Source: Apostichopus parvimensis
Taxonomy: Eukaryota; Echinodermata; Holothuroidea; Aspidochirotida; Stichopodidae
DNA length: 24,674 bases
Direction of reading: 5' to 3'
Assembly (NCBI GenBank): GCA_000934455.1
Contig: KN886950.1
Location: 37,042 to 61,715, forward strand
The stretch's first letter is position 1; each line of letters opens with the position of its first letter. The notes under the pieces are model-generated. The model worked only from the letters and a program-made list of their open reading frames with translations, was not told the origin of the DNA and did no database searches. This document shows positions 9,027 through 20,460 of this stretch, piece after piece. Position numbers and translations under genes: made by a program.

Positions 9027-10215
9027 TCTCCCATGATTTGAGACTGATGGCCCGCCATATCTGACACCATGTTTATGTCAACTAAGGTGGGTGTTTACGG
9101 ACTAAATAAGACAGCACGAGTATGACATACCTCATGTAAACAGCCATTTATTAACAGCTGATGTCATCAATTTGATACGTCATTCAGGGGTTTACTTGAG
9201 TAATATAGAATATATGCATGTATGACAAGCTTAAACATGGAATAATGTGTGTTCACATCCATAACACGAGCCAAACTTACCTGATATAAACACACTAACA
9301 CCCTAACCCTGTGCCCATTACAATTACAGAATATGTAGCTTTGCATAATCGTTACGAATGCTATTATGGGAGGAGAGTATGTAAAGGTTTCTGCATTAAA
9401 AAACATTAACTGCCTAGCGATTGAGATTATTTTTTACCAATATATTACACACTTCTAGTGTACCATTTATGAGATCTTGTGGATACAAGAATTTTCACAT
9501 TAAGTCATGCCAACTGTGCATGATAATGAAACGATTGTTATCATTATAGATAATATTAGATATATGGTTGCTCATCACTATTTCAATACTTATACATTAA
9601 ACCCATTTACTCATAAATATGCACCACATCAATACCAGGAACAATATCACACATATGTGGACCATGGGCTATCTGTGAACCACAACATCAGATGAATGCA
9701 ATCTAAAGCTTATACATCATGTTTAAAGCAGTTGTTGTGAAAAAGTAACATGAACCCTCACCCACCATGAAAACATACAAATTGTACACACTTGCTGACG
9801 CCGATAGCACCTGCACCAAGAAAAGAAGCAATACAACAGTTCTTGTTATACTGATAAGATCTAGACAGAATTCTGAAATAAGAATTTAACAAAATGTAGA
9901 TAAAGTTCAGATGTATTTGGCAAGACTTATTTGGCAAAACTGTTGTAGTAAACCACAATTATTTAAATTTTTATCATTATACCAATGACTATGATAAAAG
10001 AATCAAGTAGAAACTTTGAATGTTTCTCAGCACATAAGTACCTGGAGATGTGGCTTATATATTAATACATTGTCTGTTCTTTGTCCGAGGATATGTGTTT
10101 ACGGTTCAATTAGATTAGCACAGACATTCCAGTATTTATTTATTTATTGTGTGTAGGAAGATTTTAGTTCTTTTTTTGACATGATCTAGACATTTTATGT
10201 CAATGCAGCTCTTAC
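9027..10215. other. Non-coding DNA, no gene recognised
   Basis: No family is recognised. A minus-strand stretch near 9880-9760 has two acceptor-like sites (ttatttcag and tcttggtgcag) around a short open frame, but its translation is low-complexity and resembles nothing known to me. If the minus-strand gene suggested at 10216-10841 is real, this would be intron. Confidence 0.45.
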
Positions 10216-10339
10216 ATCTGAGATGGCACTCTTGCTCAATTTATGGTTGTCACGGATTGCGTGCACTTTTTTGTCATGGTATTCTGATTGCAAATTATTA
10301 AGTAACTGGTAATGTTGAAAGGTGATGCTGATAATCCTC
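10216..10339 (-). CDS. Possible second exon of a C2H2-type uncharacterised protein
   Basis: This minus-strand segment of 124 bp lies between a good acceptor (tgttatcattgcag) and a donor (GAT then GTAAGA). Only one frame is open through it; one alternative stops after 13 codons. It begins with a single base that completes a codon, exactly what the upstream candidate exon (10841-10681) requires. The end of the translation, I-R-D-N-H-K-L-S-K-S-A-I-S-D, recalls a conserved helix that in the remembered family follows the zinc fingers (pattern L-K-x-x-x-H-K-L-x-Q-x-A). No catalytic activity is known for that family. No further convincing exons were found before 6853, so this may be part of a decayed gene. 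Confidence 0.4.
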
Positions 10340-10680
10340 CTGCAATGATAACATAAAGTAAGCATAGTGTCTGTTAAGAGAGAATTGGATATCTCCAACA
10401 TTTGTAGACTGCAACGCCCCTCCATCATCTATTTTATCATAATTTTTATCACCAACCAAGGTGTTAGATGGTCGTTAAAATATTGAGTACACGAATGAGA
10501 TCTACAAGAATTGAAAGTATCATAAGTGCCATAAGTGCCATGAATGCCAGTTTACATGTGTATATATTACTGCCCGGTTCATCACTATGGTCCATCACTA
10601 TAAAGGACAATTTGTTTCACACCAATGCTTTCTCTGGGAATCATCACCCTTCAAGATTTGTGTGTGTTTCTTAAGTATAC

Positions 10681-10841
10681 GATTTTTGAAATTGCCGAAC
10701 TTTTGCATATGTTGCAACACAACCATCTATACCACACTGATTGTGAACTGTCATAGAAATAGAGTGGTTAACCTGAACATGACGTAGGAATGCATTTATG
10801 GAATCTGCCTGAAAAGAGGAACAACTTGGACAAGAAAACAT
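10681..10841 (-). CDS. Possible first exon of a C2H2-type zinc-finger protein
   Basis: The minus-strand frame starts at ATG 10841 in the context cttgccATGt and runs 53 codons plus two bases to a donor-like GTATAC. It encodes M-F-S-C-P-S-C, then H-V-Q-V-N-H, giving a zinc finger of the form C-x2-C-x13-H-x4-H. A second half finger follows, C-G-I-D-G-C, whose His pair is missing before the exon end; the position where the first His is usually seen is Ser. A protein opening directly with such a finger followed by a C-G-x-x-G-C finger is typical of the uncharacterised family also suggested at 10216-10339. The frame continues upstream of the ATG, so the start is a choice. The missing His pair may mean a further exon or decay. 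Confidence 0.42.
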
Positions 10842-13800
10842 GGCAAGTAACTGAAATATGCATAAATAGAACCTTTTTCTCAAGTCACAAATGTTGTGTC
10901 TGTAATCTCTGAGCAATTGCAACTGACACTGACCCTGCTGCTACGGAGCCTTAATTCTTGAGAAAGAAAATAATTTGGTCCAGAGGTACATTAGACTGGT
11001 ATCAATTAATGATTTAAGTTTCATGTTGGTAGGTAACTCTTTCTGAGGACAACTTTCACTGAGAATTTCAGTTTATTTTCAACATTGGAGTCTTGCCAAA
11101 AATGTAGGGCTGTATCCTTGCCAGGGGTAACAACATCTGACTAAACAAATAACATATGCGATGTCAAGCTTTTTCTGATTGTCAAGTTTGAGTATCAGGG
11201 GGTCTGAAAAATAGACATTAATTCTATTAGCATAACAATCTGATGGTTTTAGCAGCCTGTAAAGAGAGAAAGGTACGTGGATGTGATTGTATTGAAGCCA
11301 GACTTGAGTAATTCGGGTGAAAGTCATCCTAGGTACAAAGTTTCAGCTTTGCAGGGCTTGAAATAAAAAATATTAAAAAGGCCATCAGAGCCATTGAAAA
11401 GGGCACCACGGCCAGAACTCATATAAAAAGGGCACCTATAGTTTTAACACGTTGTCACATTAAACACACGAGTTACTGTCAAAATTATACGACCATTAAA
11501 CATGCACGTTTGAAGAGCTTAATTAATAAGCATGATATTCGAGCCCAACTCGCAAAGCAGCTTTATTGGTTCAAATAATTATAGCCGGATACAGAAATGA
11601 AAGGCACGTACGTATAACCAAACAATCACCCCTTTCTTTAAGTGGCCCTGATGCGTCTCTACCTTTTCCAACTAATTGTTGACTGATATTGTTTCCAAAG
11701 TGGACGTTATTACTCCTATTAAGGAGTTCGTATTACCACCCGCCCCCCCCCCCCAAGACTTTTCATCATTGACACCGTAATTTTAATCGTCTAAAACAAG
11801 TCCGATTTCACTCAAACATGTCAATTGGATGTTACTGTGTGATTCCCCTCACACACAGTTAACTCAATGGAGAATTTTCATTCACTTACTAGTTGTGAAA
11901 GTGAAAAGATTGTCGAAGCAACTTTCTTTAAAGAACGATCTCACGAAAATTCGCGTAACTGGTGCAGACAATATTCAAAAACAGGGAACAGTAAGCTATA
12001 TGTGTATTAAATGTTTCGCTTAAAAACTGGTATTCTTTGAATAGGGCTAACCATGTCCGAAGTTGTTTTCCGTAATATAATATGAATGGAAGTTAAGACT
12101 GACTAATAGAAGAACGAAACTCATACAGGAAGCTAAGCATCTCAGCATCTTTCGCCTGCATGTGTACTGACACATGATAAACCGATTTTTAAACATATTT
12201 CCATCCACGCTTCATTTACCCCCGTCTGAATCTCCCAACCCACACCCTCCCCCAACTTATCCCAAAGGCTCAATAAACACTGACGTGAAACACTTCATTC
12301 CCTTATTTTTCAGGTTTCTATTTTTCATAATAAGGGAACATCGTTGAGAATTTGCCAATATTCTGGTTTAAGGTAAGAATATAGGACCGTTTACCATACT
12401 AGTCTGTCAAAACTTTATGAAATACGCTACAATGTTATTCGCCTTTTACATACTTTTATTGGACAAACAATTATAGCCCACTTACTCAATAGACGTTAGA
12501 TTGAGGGAGAGGGAGGGGGATATCGCAGGTTATGTAATTATATGGATGATCTGTAGACTTTACAGGCAGATCTCCTATATTGATTTTACGCCAACCCCCA
12601 CCCCTCGCCTCCTCTCCTTCCTCTTTCCGTGAATGAAATTCGATGTATTTATTAAATTATGTCATGACATTCACGATAATATTCAATTAAGTTCAGTGAA
12701 TCAAAAAGGAAAATCTTACTACACTGCTCTAAGTTCAATATTGACATAAAAATCACACGATATGGTTCATATTAGAGGTCAAGGGTTAGTGGACGTAATT
12801 TCTTATTTTATTTCTTTGCTGGACCACCAGCTCAGATCAAGCCTGTCGTCCTCTCTTACTAAAGCAGTTCTCCAACCATTACCTCTTTTTTGCTCCACGC
12901 TTCAGCGTTTAGTATATAATATTCAGTTGAGAATTTGTTTCATCCTCTCACCAAAGTCATATCATTTCGTTGTTTTTTTAAATTATCTCAAAGGACTCTC
13001 TATTTGAAATTTGTGTCATCACTGCACGCTTCGTTAACCTGCCAGCGACTCAGCATACAAAGACACGTATCGATTTACATCTGGAACAAGATTATATCTA
13101 AGACCTTTCGAAGAATATCAGTTGTTCCTCACAGCACCTGTCTTACACAGACGTCTGTCATTGTAAGTAAATTAAACATTTATAATTGTTTTTATTAACA
13201 GCACTCCTGTGTCGGAAAGTATAGCTAAAATTGTACAAAATGCCTGTACGGGACATTTTGAATAAAAAAATGAACTTTTGACCATCATATATGAATTGAT
13301 CGTTTTCTCGAAATTTAAACTATTTTCTCACGATTTCGTCTCATTTTTTCGCAATCCAGCATGATATAAATGGAAATGTGCCGTTAAGTTCCTGATTAAT
13401 TGTATAGACAGATTATAGAATCGCGGATAAATTATAGAATAAGTCCAGGGAATCTTCCCCGACGACCAAAATCATCATTTCACATGGTTGCTCATTGAAC
13501 ATCAAAACATCCAAAAACCTCTTCTTTCCCTTACGATGATTTCTGTATTAATTGCAATATTCCTCGATAAGAATTTATTTATAAAGTCTTATGTTTTCTT
13601 AAAATTTTCCTAATTTTATCCGCAGATCAAGACTCCCACTGCCTTAAGATAATTCTAGCCGAACTAAATAAGCACATATCGAAATGGCCAGCAAAAATAC
13701 CTCGTAAGATTTACTACGTTTTTCTTGAATTATAAAAGATCCAAATGTGTTTTGTTTATACTAGGCATTCATACATGGCAGTATAAGAAATGCACCTATA

Positions 13801-15705
13801 TACAAGCAATGTTGTATACTGGAAATGTTTCATAAACCGGGCTGCTCGTTCCCAGATATCTCCTGAAAAGGGGTGAAACGGTTCAGCGTCGAAGGAGAGG
13901 CGTGGTAGAAACTCCTAGTAGAATATCTCAATTCGCCGATAAAATGGATCCTCTATGCATTCTGTGCCACAAATTGCATTATTTTTAGTTATTTTCAACG
14001 ATATAAGACCTTTCGATTGATTAGTTTAATGACATTTCTTGATTACACTTCACCTAAATGTCTCAACAGAAATATAAAAAAAATGATAAATAACGAACTG
14101 GGCACTTCTAATTTATGAAACGAGGCGCTTCCTAACGTTTTTGTTACAAAACAGGAGGAACGTGTCCCGTCGGATTTCTCGCATCGGGTCAACCGCGCCA
14201 GGATATAACACAAATAGTTTATGTCAAAGCTTAGTCTGGTAGACACAAAGGATGACGTGAGGTATACAAATTAAAGTTGATATGTTGTAGACCATTAAAA
14301 TACCCGGCTATTAACCTATGTTGGATGTCCACAACACTTTTTCATTTTAAAGATATGACCCATTATACAAGTGAGGTTCATCCCTTTGAAGTGACTAATC
14401 CGTGTTTAGTCTTATACACAAATACAACACAAAAGTCATTGAAGACTGTTATAACCTCAAATGCCATGTTAAGATGCTTTGCAAATATATCACGTGCATA
14501 TGTTGTTTAATATCATCCAAGGGAGCATTTTTGCTTTTATGGAGATAACAGAACATGTTTTGGTAGAGTTTTTAGAATTTTAAAACAATGGATTAACATT
14601 AAGATTTAGGATTACACTGAGGAGCCGACGTCAGTGATCTCTGGACCCTTAAATGAGCATTCCAGAGTTTTAGCATATTTTGAAGCAAAATATTTTGGAA
14701 AAAATATGTAGCTATAGAGACATTATAACTAGCAGTCAACTCGGTCCTTTGATTTTCTTGGACTATGATATATGGAAGTACTCAAGTTTAAAATTCTGTC
14801 TGAGTTCACTTGGAAACTTTAGACCAAGTTTGCTTTTTTGAATAGCGCCATCATTTATCATAAGCGCAACCTTTTCACAAAGTTAGCTTTCTTGAATAGC
14901 TCCACCACTTACAACTAACTATCTCTCCTTTTTTGACGCTAAATGCAAATGAATTAGAATGTACTTGCATACATGTACATGTGGTCAACACTCAGGATCG
15001 GACAAATTGTATCAGTGTATACATATGATAATGATGACGATGAATACTGAATCAAATCTTGCTCAATCAAATTAAATATAGACTATGCAACTTCATCAAT
15101 TTGACAAACTAGTGCCAATTAACAATGGCCAGTCGGTGATGCTAATTATATGTGAGAGAAATTTGTGAAAGGAATATTTTCATATTCGTACACACAGTAA
15201 TTAATTTGAAATGTCTTTCTACATTCTGAATTTTATTTCGACTTTAATAACATACTTTAATGAGTTTTTATTTTATTCGGTCGATTTTCCAATTTCTAGC
15301 GCTTATATTATACTTAATTAAAGCGTCCATGTATTTTCTTCACGTTAATGCGCGAGAGGGTTCTTCTTAATGGCAAACTATTGTTAGACATGGACCTGTA
15401 TGGCCATTATACTAATTATTAGGCCTTTGAACGTCTCATTTCTTGTATCATAGAGATTATAATTTACCATTTGCCTATGAGGTTCATGACTTTGTAATTG
15501 CATGCATAAATCAATACTGCGGCATTTTCTTTAACAATCCAGTACCGTTTGTAAGATCGACCTAGGCTGTATACCTACTTCGCAGTCTGAATGCTGTTTA
15601 TCAACATTCCTTCGATTAAAAACCACTATAAATTCTTCGTTACCACGGATACAAGCTTACTGCCCTGACCTAATTTTTCACTTTTTGCCTTCCACACACA
15701 CACAG
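10842..15705. other. Long stretch without a recognised gene
   Basis: Nearly 5 kb was read on both strands without a supported coding region. Minor items are a 12-bp C run (11743-11754), purine-rich gagggagagggaggggg near 12503 with pyrimidine-rich ccccacccctcgcctcc near 12597, and a weak direct repeat of about 35 bp (near 14829 and 14882). If the propeller gene starts upstream of 15706, its 5' exon or exons could be here, but no candidate stood out. Confidence 0.5.
11743..11754 (+). repeat. C12 homopolymer
   Basis: Twelve consecutive C residues follow ccacccg. Runs of this kind are prone to length change and to sequencing error. Confidence 0.9.
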
Positions 15706-16570
15706 AGTGCATACAATTGCAACGATACCAAGATTCACAGTACAATATGGTTACCATGTGTGGTCCGTGGACGTGCTCGATACTGGCCGACTGGCAGTCG
15801 CTGGATTTAGCAGCATGAAAGAGAACACTTTTATCGATCTGTTTATGTTTCAAGTTGATCCTGATTCTCAGGAAAAACCGTTATTATTGAAGCCAGAGCC
15901 CTGTTTTTCTCAGGAATTTACCGAGTTTGGTTCATCATGGCGGTCTGTTTGTTTACTGGATGATCGTCTGTTTTTAACGTGTTGTAAGAATACGATAGCA
16001 TTGTACGATAGTAGTAATGGCGGTCTGGTCAATCAAGGGAAGTTTAACGGTAAAGCCTGGTCTATGACAACCAGAGATGGTTTAGTCTATGTCGGTTTAA
16101 TATCCAATGAGGTGATTGTCTTAGATTCGAGAGAATTGAGAATAAAGAAGACAATCACCTTAAAAGGATTAGGAGTAGTAGACTGGCCCTTTGATATAAC
16201 AGTTAGAAATAATAAACTGTTTATCTGTACATTCGGCTATGATAGAGCTTTAATGTATAATAGTGAGGGAGAAATAGAACAGGAATATACAAACACACAG
16301 TACAGATATGCAGGTAGTATAACAGTCAGTGAAGAGAAAGGATTAATATTTATATTATGGGCGGCTGATGGTGGGAGTCGTCAAGTTGTTGTTTACTCTC
16401 TATCTGAGGGTCATTCTTCCATCTTTGGGGGTCATTCTTCCATCTCTGGGGGTCATATCTTGGCTTCTTTTAAAGTTCCTGGTGATTCCTTGAGAATCAG
16501 GATCAATAATAACATAAACAGATTGTTTTTGGTTACTGAAACAACTGGAGAAGTCTATGAATATCACACA
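15706..16570 (+). CDS. Exon 1 found: beta-propeller domain of a multi-exon gene
   Basis: This exon of 865 bp is read from codon 15707. It starts after a clear acceptor (branch-like ctaat, T/C-rich tract, a CA run, then cag at 15703-15705) and ends at the strong donor GTAAGT at 16571. The 288 codons show six blade-like repeats, each a hydrophobic strand, a turn and a strand ending in Y, F or L-D: about residues 18-50, 79-101, 118-140, 162-184, 202-231 and 262-286. Examples are L-F-L-T-C-C-K-N-T-I-A-L-Y-D and V-I-V-L-D. This fits an NHL- or WD-like propeller, a protein-binding platform; strict WD dipeptides and NHL signatures are absent. No Met precedes the first strand, so an upstream coding exon is needed. 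Reading past the donor gives a stop after 11 more codons, an alternative end. Confidence 0.75.
16409..16456 (+). repeat. In-frame 21-bp duplication inside the propeller
   Basis: The unit ggtcattcttccatct(t/c)tggg occurs at 16409-16429 and 16430-16450, and a third copy starts (ggtcat, 16451-16456). It encodes G-H-S-S-I-F-G, G-H-S-S-I-S-G and G-H. It lies between the fifth and sixth blade-like repeats, so it would lengthen a surface loop without disturbing the fold. Confidence 0.9.
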
Positions 16571-16856
16571 GTAAGTACTAATAAAGGAAATATAGGCCTA
16601 TGGTAAAAATTATATTAATCACTTTTATTAAAGCAATCCTTTGATTGTAGCTCAACAAATTGGGTTTCATTCTATGCAAACAATTGACGAGAAGACACTC
16701 TTAGATGTTTTGAGACTTACTTTGCAAAATTTAATGAAAAATAATGGCACATTTTTCTTTGGGATTTGCTGATTCTGGTAAGGTTGTCATGGAAGTGTTT
16801 TGTACTGTCAATGTAAATGTAAAATTGGTTTACTTTTTTCTCAGTCTTAATTGCTG

Positions 16857-17720
16857 GTGAATGCGGAATTTTATTAAGAACACAACTATTACTTGTTTGT
16901 TAAGATGGAGATCAAAATGGTGAAAAAGTAAGTGCATTTTTTTTAAAATTTAGGTCATTGGATGCTTGTTGCCCGTTGCAATAATAGAGCAACATACAAC
17001 ATTTGGGAATTATTTTTCCCTTATTTTCTGACTATACAACCTGCTCATTTTTACCAAATTGTTACTAGTGAATGCGGAATTTTATTAAAAACACAATTTT
17101 TACTTGTTTGTTAAGATGAAGATCAAAATGGTGGAAAAGTAAGTGCAAAATTGTATGAAAATATTTGGCCATTGGATGCTTGTTGCGCTTTGCAATATTA
17201 GAGCAACAGCCAAAATTTGGAAGATATTTCTCCTTATTTTCTGAGCTTCCAAGCTGCTAATTTTGACAAATTTGGTATTAGTGAATGTGGAATTTTACTA
17301 AGAACACAAATTTTACTTGTGTTTAATGAGGGAGATAAAAATGGTGGAAAAGTAAGTGCAAATTTTATGACAAATTTAGGCCGTTGGATGCTTGTTGCAC
17401 TTTGCAATATTAGAGCAACACATTAAATTTGGAAAATATTTTGTCTTATTTTCTGAGCTAACAAGCTGCTAATTTTTACAAGTTTGGTGTAAGTGAATGT
17501 GGAACTTTATGAAGAGCACAAAGTTCTATTACTTGTTTGTTAAGAGGGAGATCAAAATGGTGGAAAAGTAATTGCAAAATTTTATGAAAATTTAGGCCAT
17601 TGGATACTAGTTGCACTATGCAATATTAGAGCAACAGACAAAATTTGGAATATATTTTGTCTTATTTTCTGAGCTTTCAACCTGCTAATTGTTACAAATA
17701 TGGTATTAGTGAATGCAAGA
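16857..17720 (+). repeat. Satellite-like tandem array, period about 212 bp, 4 copies
   Basis: The anchor gtgaatg(c/t)gga occurs at 16857, 17068, 17281 and 17493, and a degenerate one (gtgaatgcaaga) at 17709, giving steps of 211, 213, 212 and 216 bp. Units share blocks such as aacac...tacttgttt(g/a)ttaa, gagatcaaaatggtg and cttattttctga. Part of another unit may reach back to about 16720. The array lies in the intron between the propeller and the death-fold exon. Open frames inside it (for example 17217-17426) are not kept from unit to unit and are not genes. Confidence 0.9.
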
Positions 17721-18216
17721 TATTATAATGCAATAAGTGCTATATTATGTGAAATTATTTCTATAAAGAAAATCTAAAAAAAATTCTATGAAAAGTGATG
17801 GAAAATGAATGTTGCATGACATACAGTTCAGACCATGCAGTGTAGTTCCTTTATCATTATCCTTGGCTGTCAAAGTCTTCTAAAAGATACAAATTTGACA
17901 AAAATCAACGCAAACTATTGTTAAGAACAGAACAGGTGCATTTTACCTTGCAATGAGGTAAAATTCAAGAAAGATTAAGGGCAATATTTTTATCTACAAA
18001 TAGGCCATACTGCTGCCATGTTGATAAGTTTCGACACTAGTGCACATGTATAGCAAATACTGCAGTGATGATACCATGATTTGATGACAGTATATAAGTG
18101 TTGATAAAATGGCGCAACACAAGCTTCCCTCTATTTTGGGATGTAGGGTGCTTTATTAAGGTGCACATTAGTAAAAAATAACAGAAAAGAAGGGGGAAAT
18201 GTGACCTTAGCCTTGT

Positions 18217-18593
18217 CAATCAATCAATCAGAAGACATTTATATAGGGCCAAAGTCAACAGAAATTGTTCAAAGGCGCTATTAGCCTTGTCATTGGTAAC
18301 TTGTTACACCTACACACCAAAGTGTGTGCAATTCAATCAATCTCTCTTGGGGCACCACAGTGCACCACAACCATTTGTCCCCTGGGGGACTTCCCATAGG
18401 GTGCAGCCAGAAACCGGCGCACGCAACTATATTTACAAGTTACCTTGCAAGTCCCCATTTATACACCTGGGTGAAGAGAGGCAATGGAGATAAAGTGCCT
18501 TGCCCAAGGACACAACGCAATGATCTTGCCAGGGCTCGAACCTGTAATCCTTAAATCACCAGTCCACTGCCTTAACCACTTGACCACAGCGCT
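18217..18593 (-). mobile_element. tRNA-derived SINE, antisense in intron
   Basis: Read on the minus strand, the element begins at about 18593 with a tRNA-like head: A box tggtcaagtggttaaggc (18586-18569) and B box ggttcgagccc (near 18541-18531). The wording of the A box is like tRNA-Ser or tRNA-Leu. A body containing gtgtccttgggcaaggcact follows, a word shared, as I recall, by several metazoan SINE families. The element ends in a tail of attg units (18230-18217). The flanks share an imperfect acaag...taag word that may be a worn target duplication. At about 377 bp it looks full length. It differs from the SINE at 2648-2901 in head, body and tail. Confidence 0.8.
18531..18586 (-). promoter_or_regulatory. 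Internal Pol III promoter of the antisense SINE
   Basis: The A box (18586-18569) and B box (18541-18531) occur in tRNA-like order and spacing on the minus strand. They mark the 5' end of the SINE and point against the direction of the host gene. Confidence 0.7.
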
Positions 18594-20189
18594 CTCATCT
18601 TATCTTGTCTGATTTTCACATTGTCAACAGAGTAGAGATTGCAAAATTCACAGAGCCATTGAAATAATTTTTCATTACTTCTGAGGAGAGAAAGTTGTAG
18701 CTAATTACAGACTATATTTAGGGGTTGCATCGAGTCAGTTGACAGTATTTTTGTTAGTTCTCTTCAAGTGGTTCATTTCACTGGTGGTCTATGATTTCCA
18801 TTATGAAGAATGCACGGTGTAATGTAGTCAGTTGTCCTTAAAAGTAACATCAAACAGATTTTGATATTAATTCCTGACAATGCAAGGTAGGTACAATTAG
18901 CTTCACAAAGTACACAATATTAACAAATTTACTGCAGTGTATTCCTGACAATTTTTTGACAGTAACGATTATAGACATCACTTTGTGAAAGTTACGATAC
19001 ACAATATCCTGCTTAATTGTCAAAATATGCAGTACATTAATTAACTTTAGCGAAGATGCCCAATCATTAGCTGTCACCAAGCACACAGTGTAACATATTC
19101 AATTGCTATGCACATGGATTTAACATGATCAATGCTCCCCATGCATGAGAAAGCATTACCACATGTCAACCAGTGTAAGAACAATGGTCTTCCTAGCTGT
19201 TAAAGGCCTATTTGAACATGTCATCAGGCCACACCTATATACTAGTAAATTATGTCTGACAGTCTTAAGTAACCCAGGAACCTTGGTTAAAAAGCATTAT
19301 AATAAGTTAACTGCACATAGCTTTAATAATTAAATGTTTCACATGTATTCTTTGTCATGAAGCTGTGCATACCTCATAGTGCAGTAGCTGCACATACAAT
19401 TTAGTGTAAACACCAATCTTTAAAAGTCTTGACAGTGCAAATTGACTTTGATTATTCAGGCATTGAACTGCAGCACAAGTAGTTTACCTGATGCAACTTA
19501 TAAGCATTTAACCATACTTTCCATACTATAGCTCTTCTAAGTTAGTTGTGGATTAAAAAATGAATCTTCTGTAAGTAAAATACTGTGTAAATACAATACT
19601 GAATCAATGTTTGACATGCAGTAGTAATTAATATATTAGCTCATGTAAAACAACACTGTTAAGAATTAAGGCAAACGTGATAGGTAAGAACCGGGGTAGG
19701 AGAGGGTTATTTGTGTGTTTTCATGACATTACTGACCACCTACATTTTCCCAAATAGAAGACACTTTAAGTAGTTCTACGTCCATGTTCACATTCCTACA
19801 CAATGCAGGTCAAAATGTAGTGTAAATTTGGAGAATAACGTTTAGCCCATAAACTATAATTTTAATTTAGTGGCGTCATGAATGAATCTACAACAATCTG
19901 ACTGATCATGCAGCTTCATGTATAGAAGCTTGCAACCGAACAGTTTTATCGATCCATCAGCTTTTAACATTTATTCTGAAATAAATATATAATATTGTAG
20001 TTAAGGAACTTAGGTAAATAACAGTCATAGATCCAAACTTTCATCATATTTAAATATACAGTATATCCCTTCCTTTGAATATGTTTTTGCTGTCTCAAAG
20101 TCTCAAATTTCTACATCTATTTTGTTTTATAGTCTGCTACCACCAGTATATTAATTTGATTTTTTTTTTTTTTTGTCTTTTTGTTATAG
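18594..20189. other. Intron sequence, no feature beyond acceptor tract
   Basis: AT-rich sequence with no supported gene or repeat family. It ends in a strong T-rich tract (20158-20187) with an AG at 20188-20189 that forms the acceptor of the next exon. Confidence 0.6.
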
Positions 20190-20460
20190 AGTGATATCTT
20201 TACATTTGATAGCCTCATGAAGTGCTCAGAGCCATTGATTGAGAAAGATGACTGTCAGAAGCTACTTGACTACTTTGAAGTTTCAGCTGAGATATCAAAT
20301 GCCATTATTAATAGTGATGCACCCTTGTCTTCTGTTATCCACCATGTCAGAGAGGCAGGGAAGGTTTCTGTTGATTACATCAGCCATTTAATGACAGCAT
20401 GCTCTGACAAAGGACTGAGTAAATTGGTGGCAGTATTGACTGTCTGTCGACACACTCAAG
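20190..20460 (+). CDS. Exon 2 found: death-fold-like helical domain
   Basis: This exon of 271 bp lies between the acceptor after a T-rich tract and the donor GTATGT at 20461. It joins the propeller exon in frame (phase 0 to 0) and ends one base into a codon. Of its 90 codons, residues 12-90 form about five predicted helices: C-Q-K-L-L-D-Y-F-E, E-I-S-N-A-I-I, L-S-S-V-I-H-H-V, Y-I-S-H-L-M-T-A and L-S-K-L-V-A-V-L. The pattern of Leu positions, an R-E-A-G-K-V-S turn before the fourth helix and the D-K-G-L spacing recall death effector or caspase recruitment domains, which pair with like domains in apoptosis and immune signalling. The assignment rests on pattern only; a generic helical bundle is possible. 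An ATG at 20217 could also start a separate protein. Confidence 0.65.

Noticed and set aside
9287..9311. Telomere-like ccctaaccct
   Set aside because: Only about one and a half repeat units are present; not an interstitial telomere array.
9758..9958. Minus-strand exon candidate with two acceptor-like sites
   Set aside because: The translation is low-complexity and resembles no later part of the C2H2-type family suggested nearby.
17217..17426. 69-residue open frame in the 212-bp array
   Set aside because: The frame is not kept in the other units, and the start is a non-ATG codon.
18287..18554. Two overlapping plus-strand open frames
   Set aside because: Both lie entirely in the antisense SINE and are products of its GC-richer sequence.
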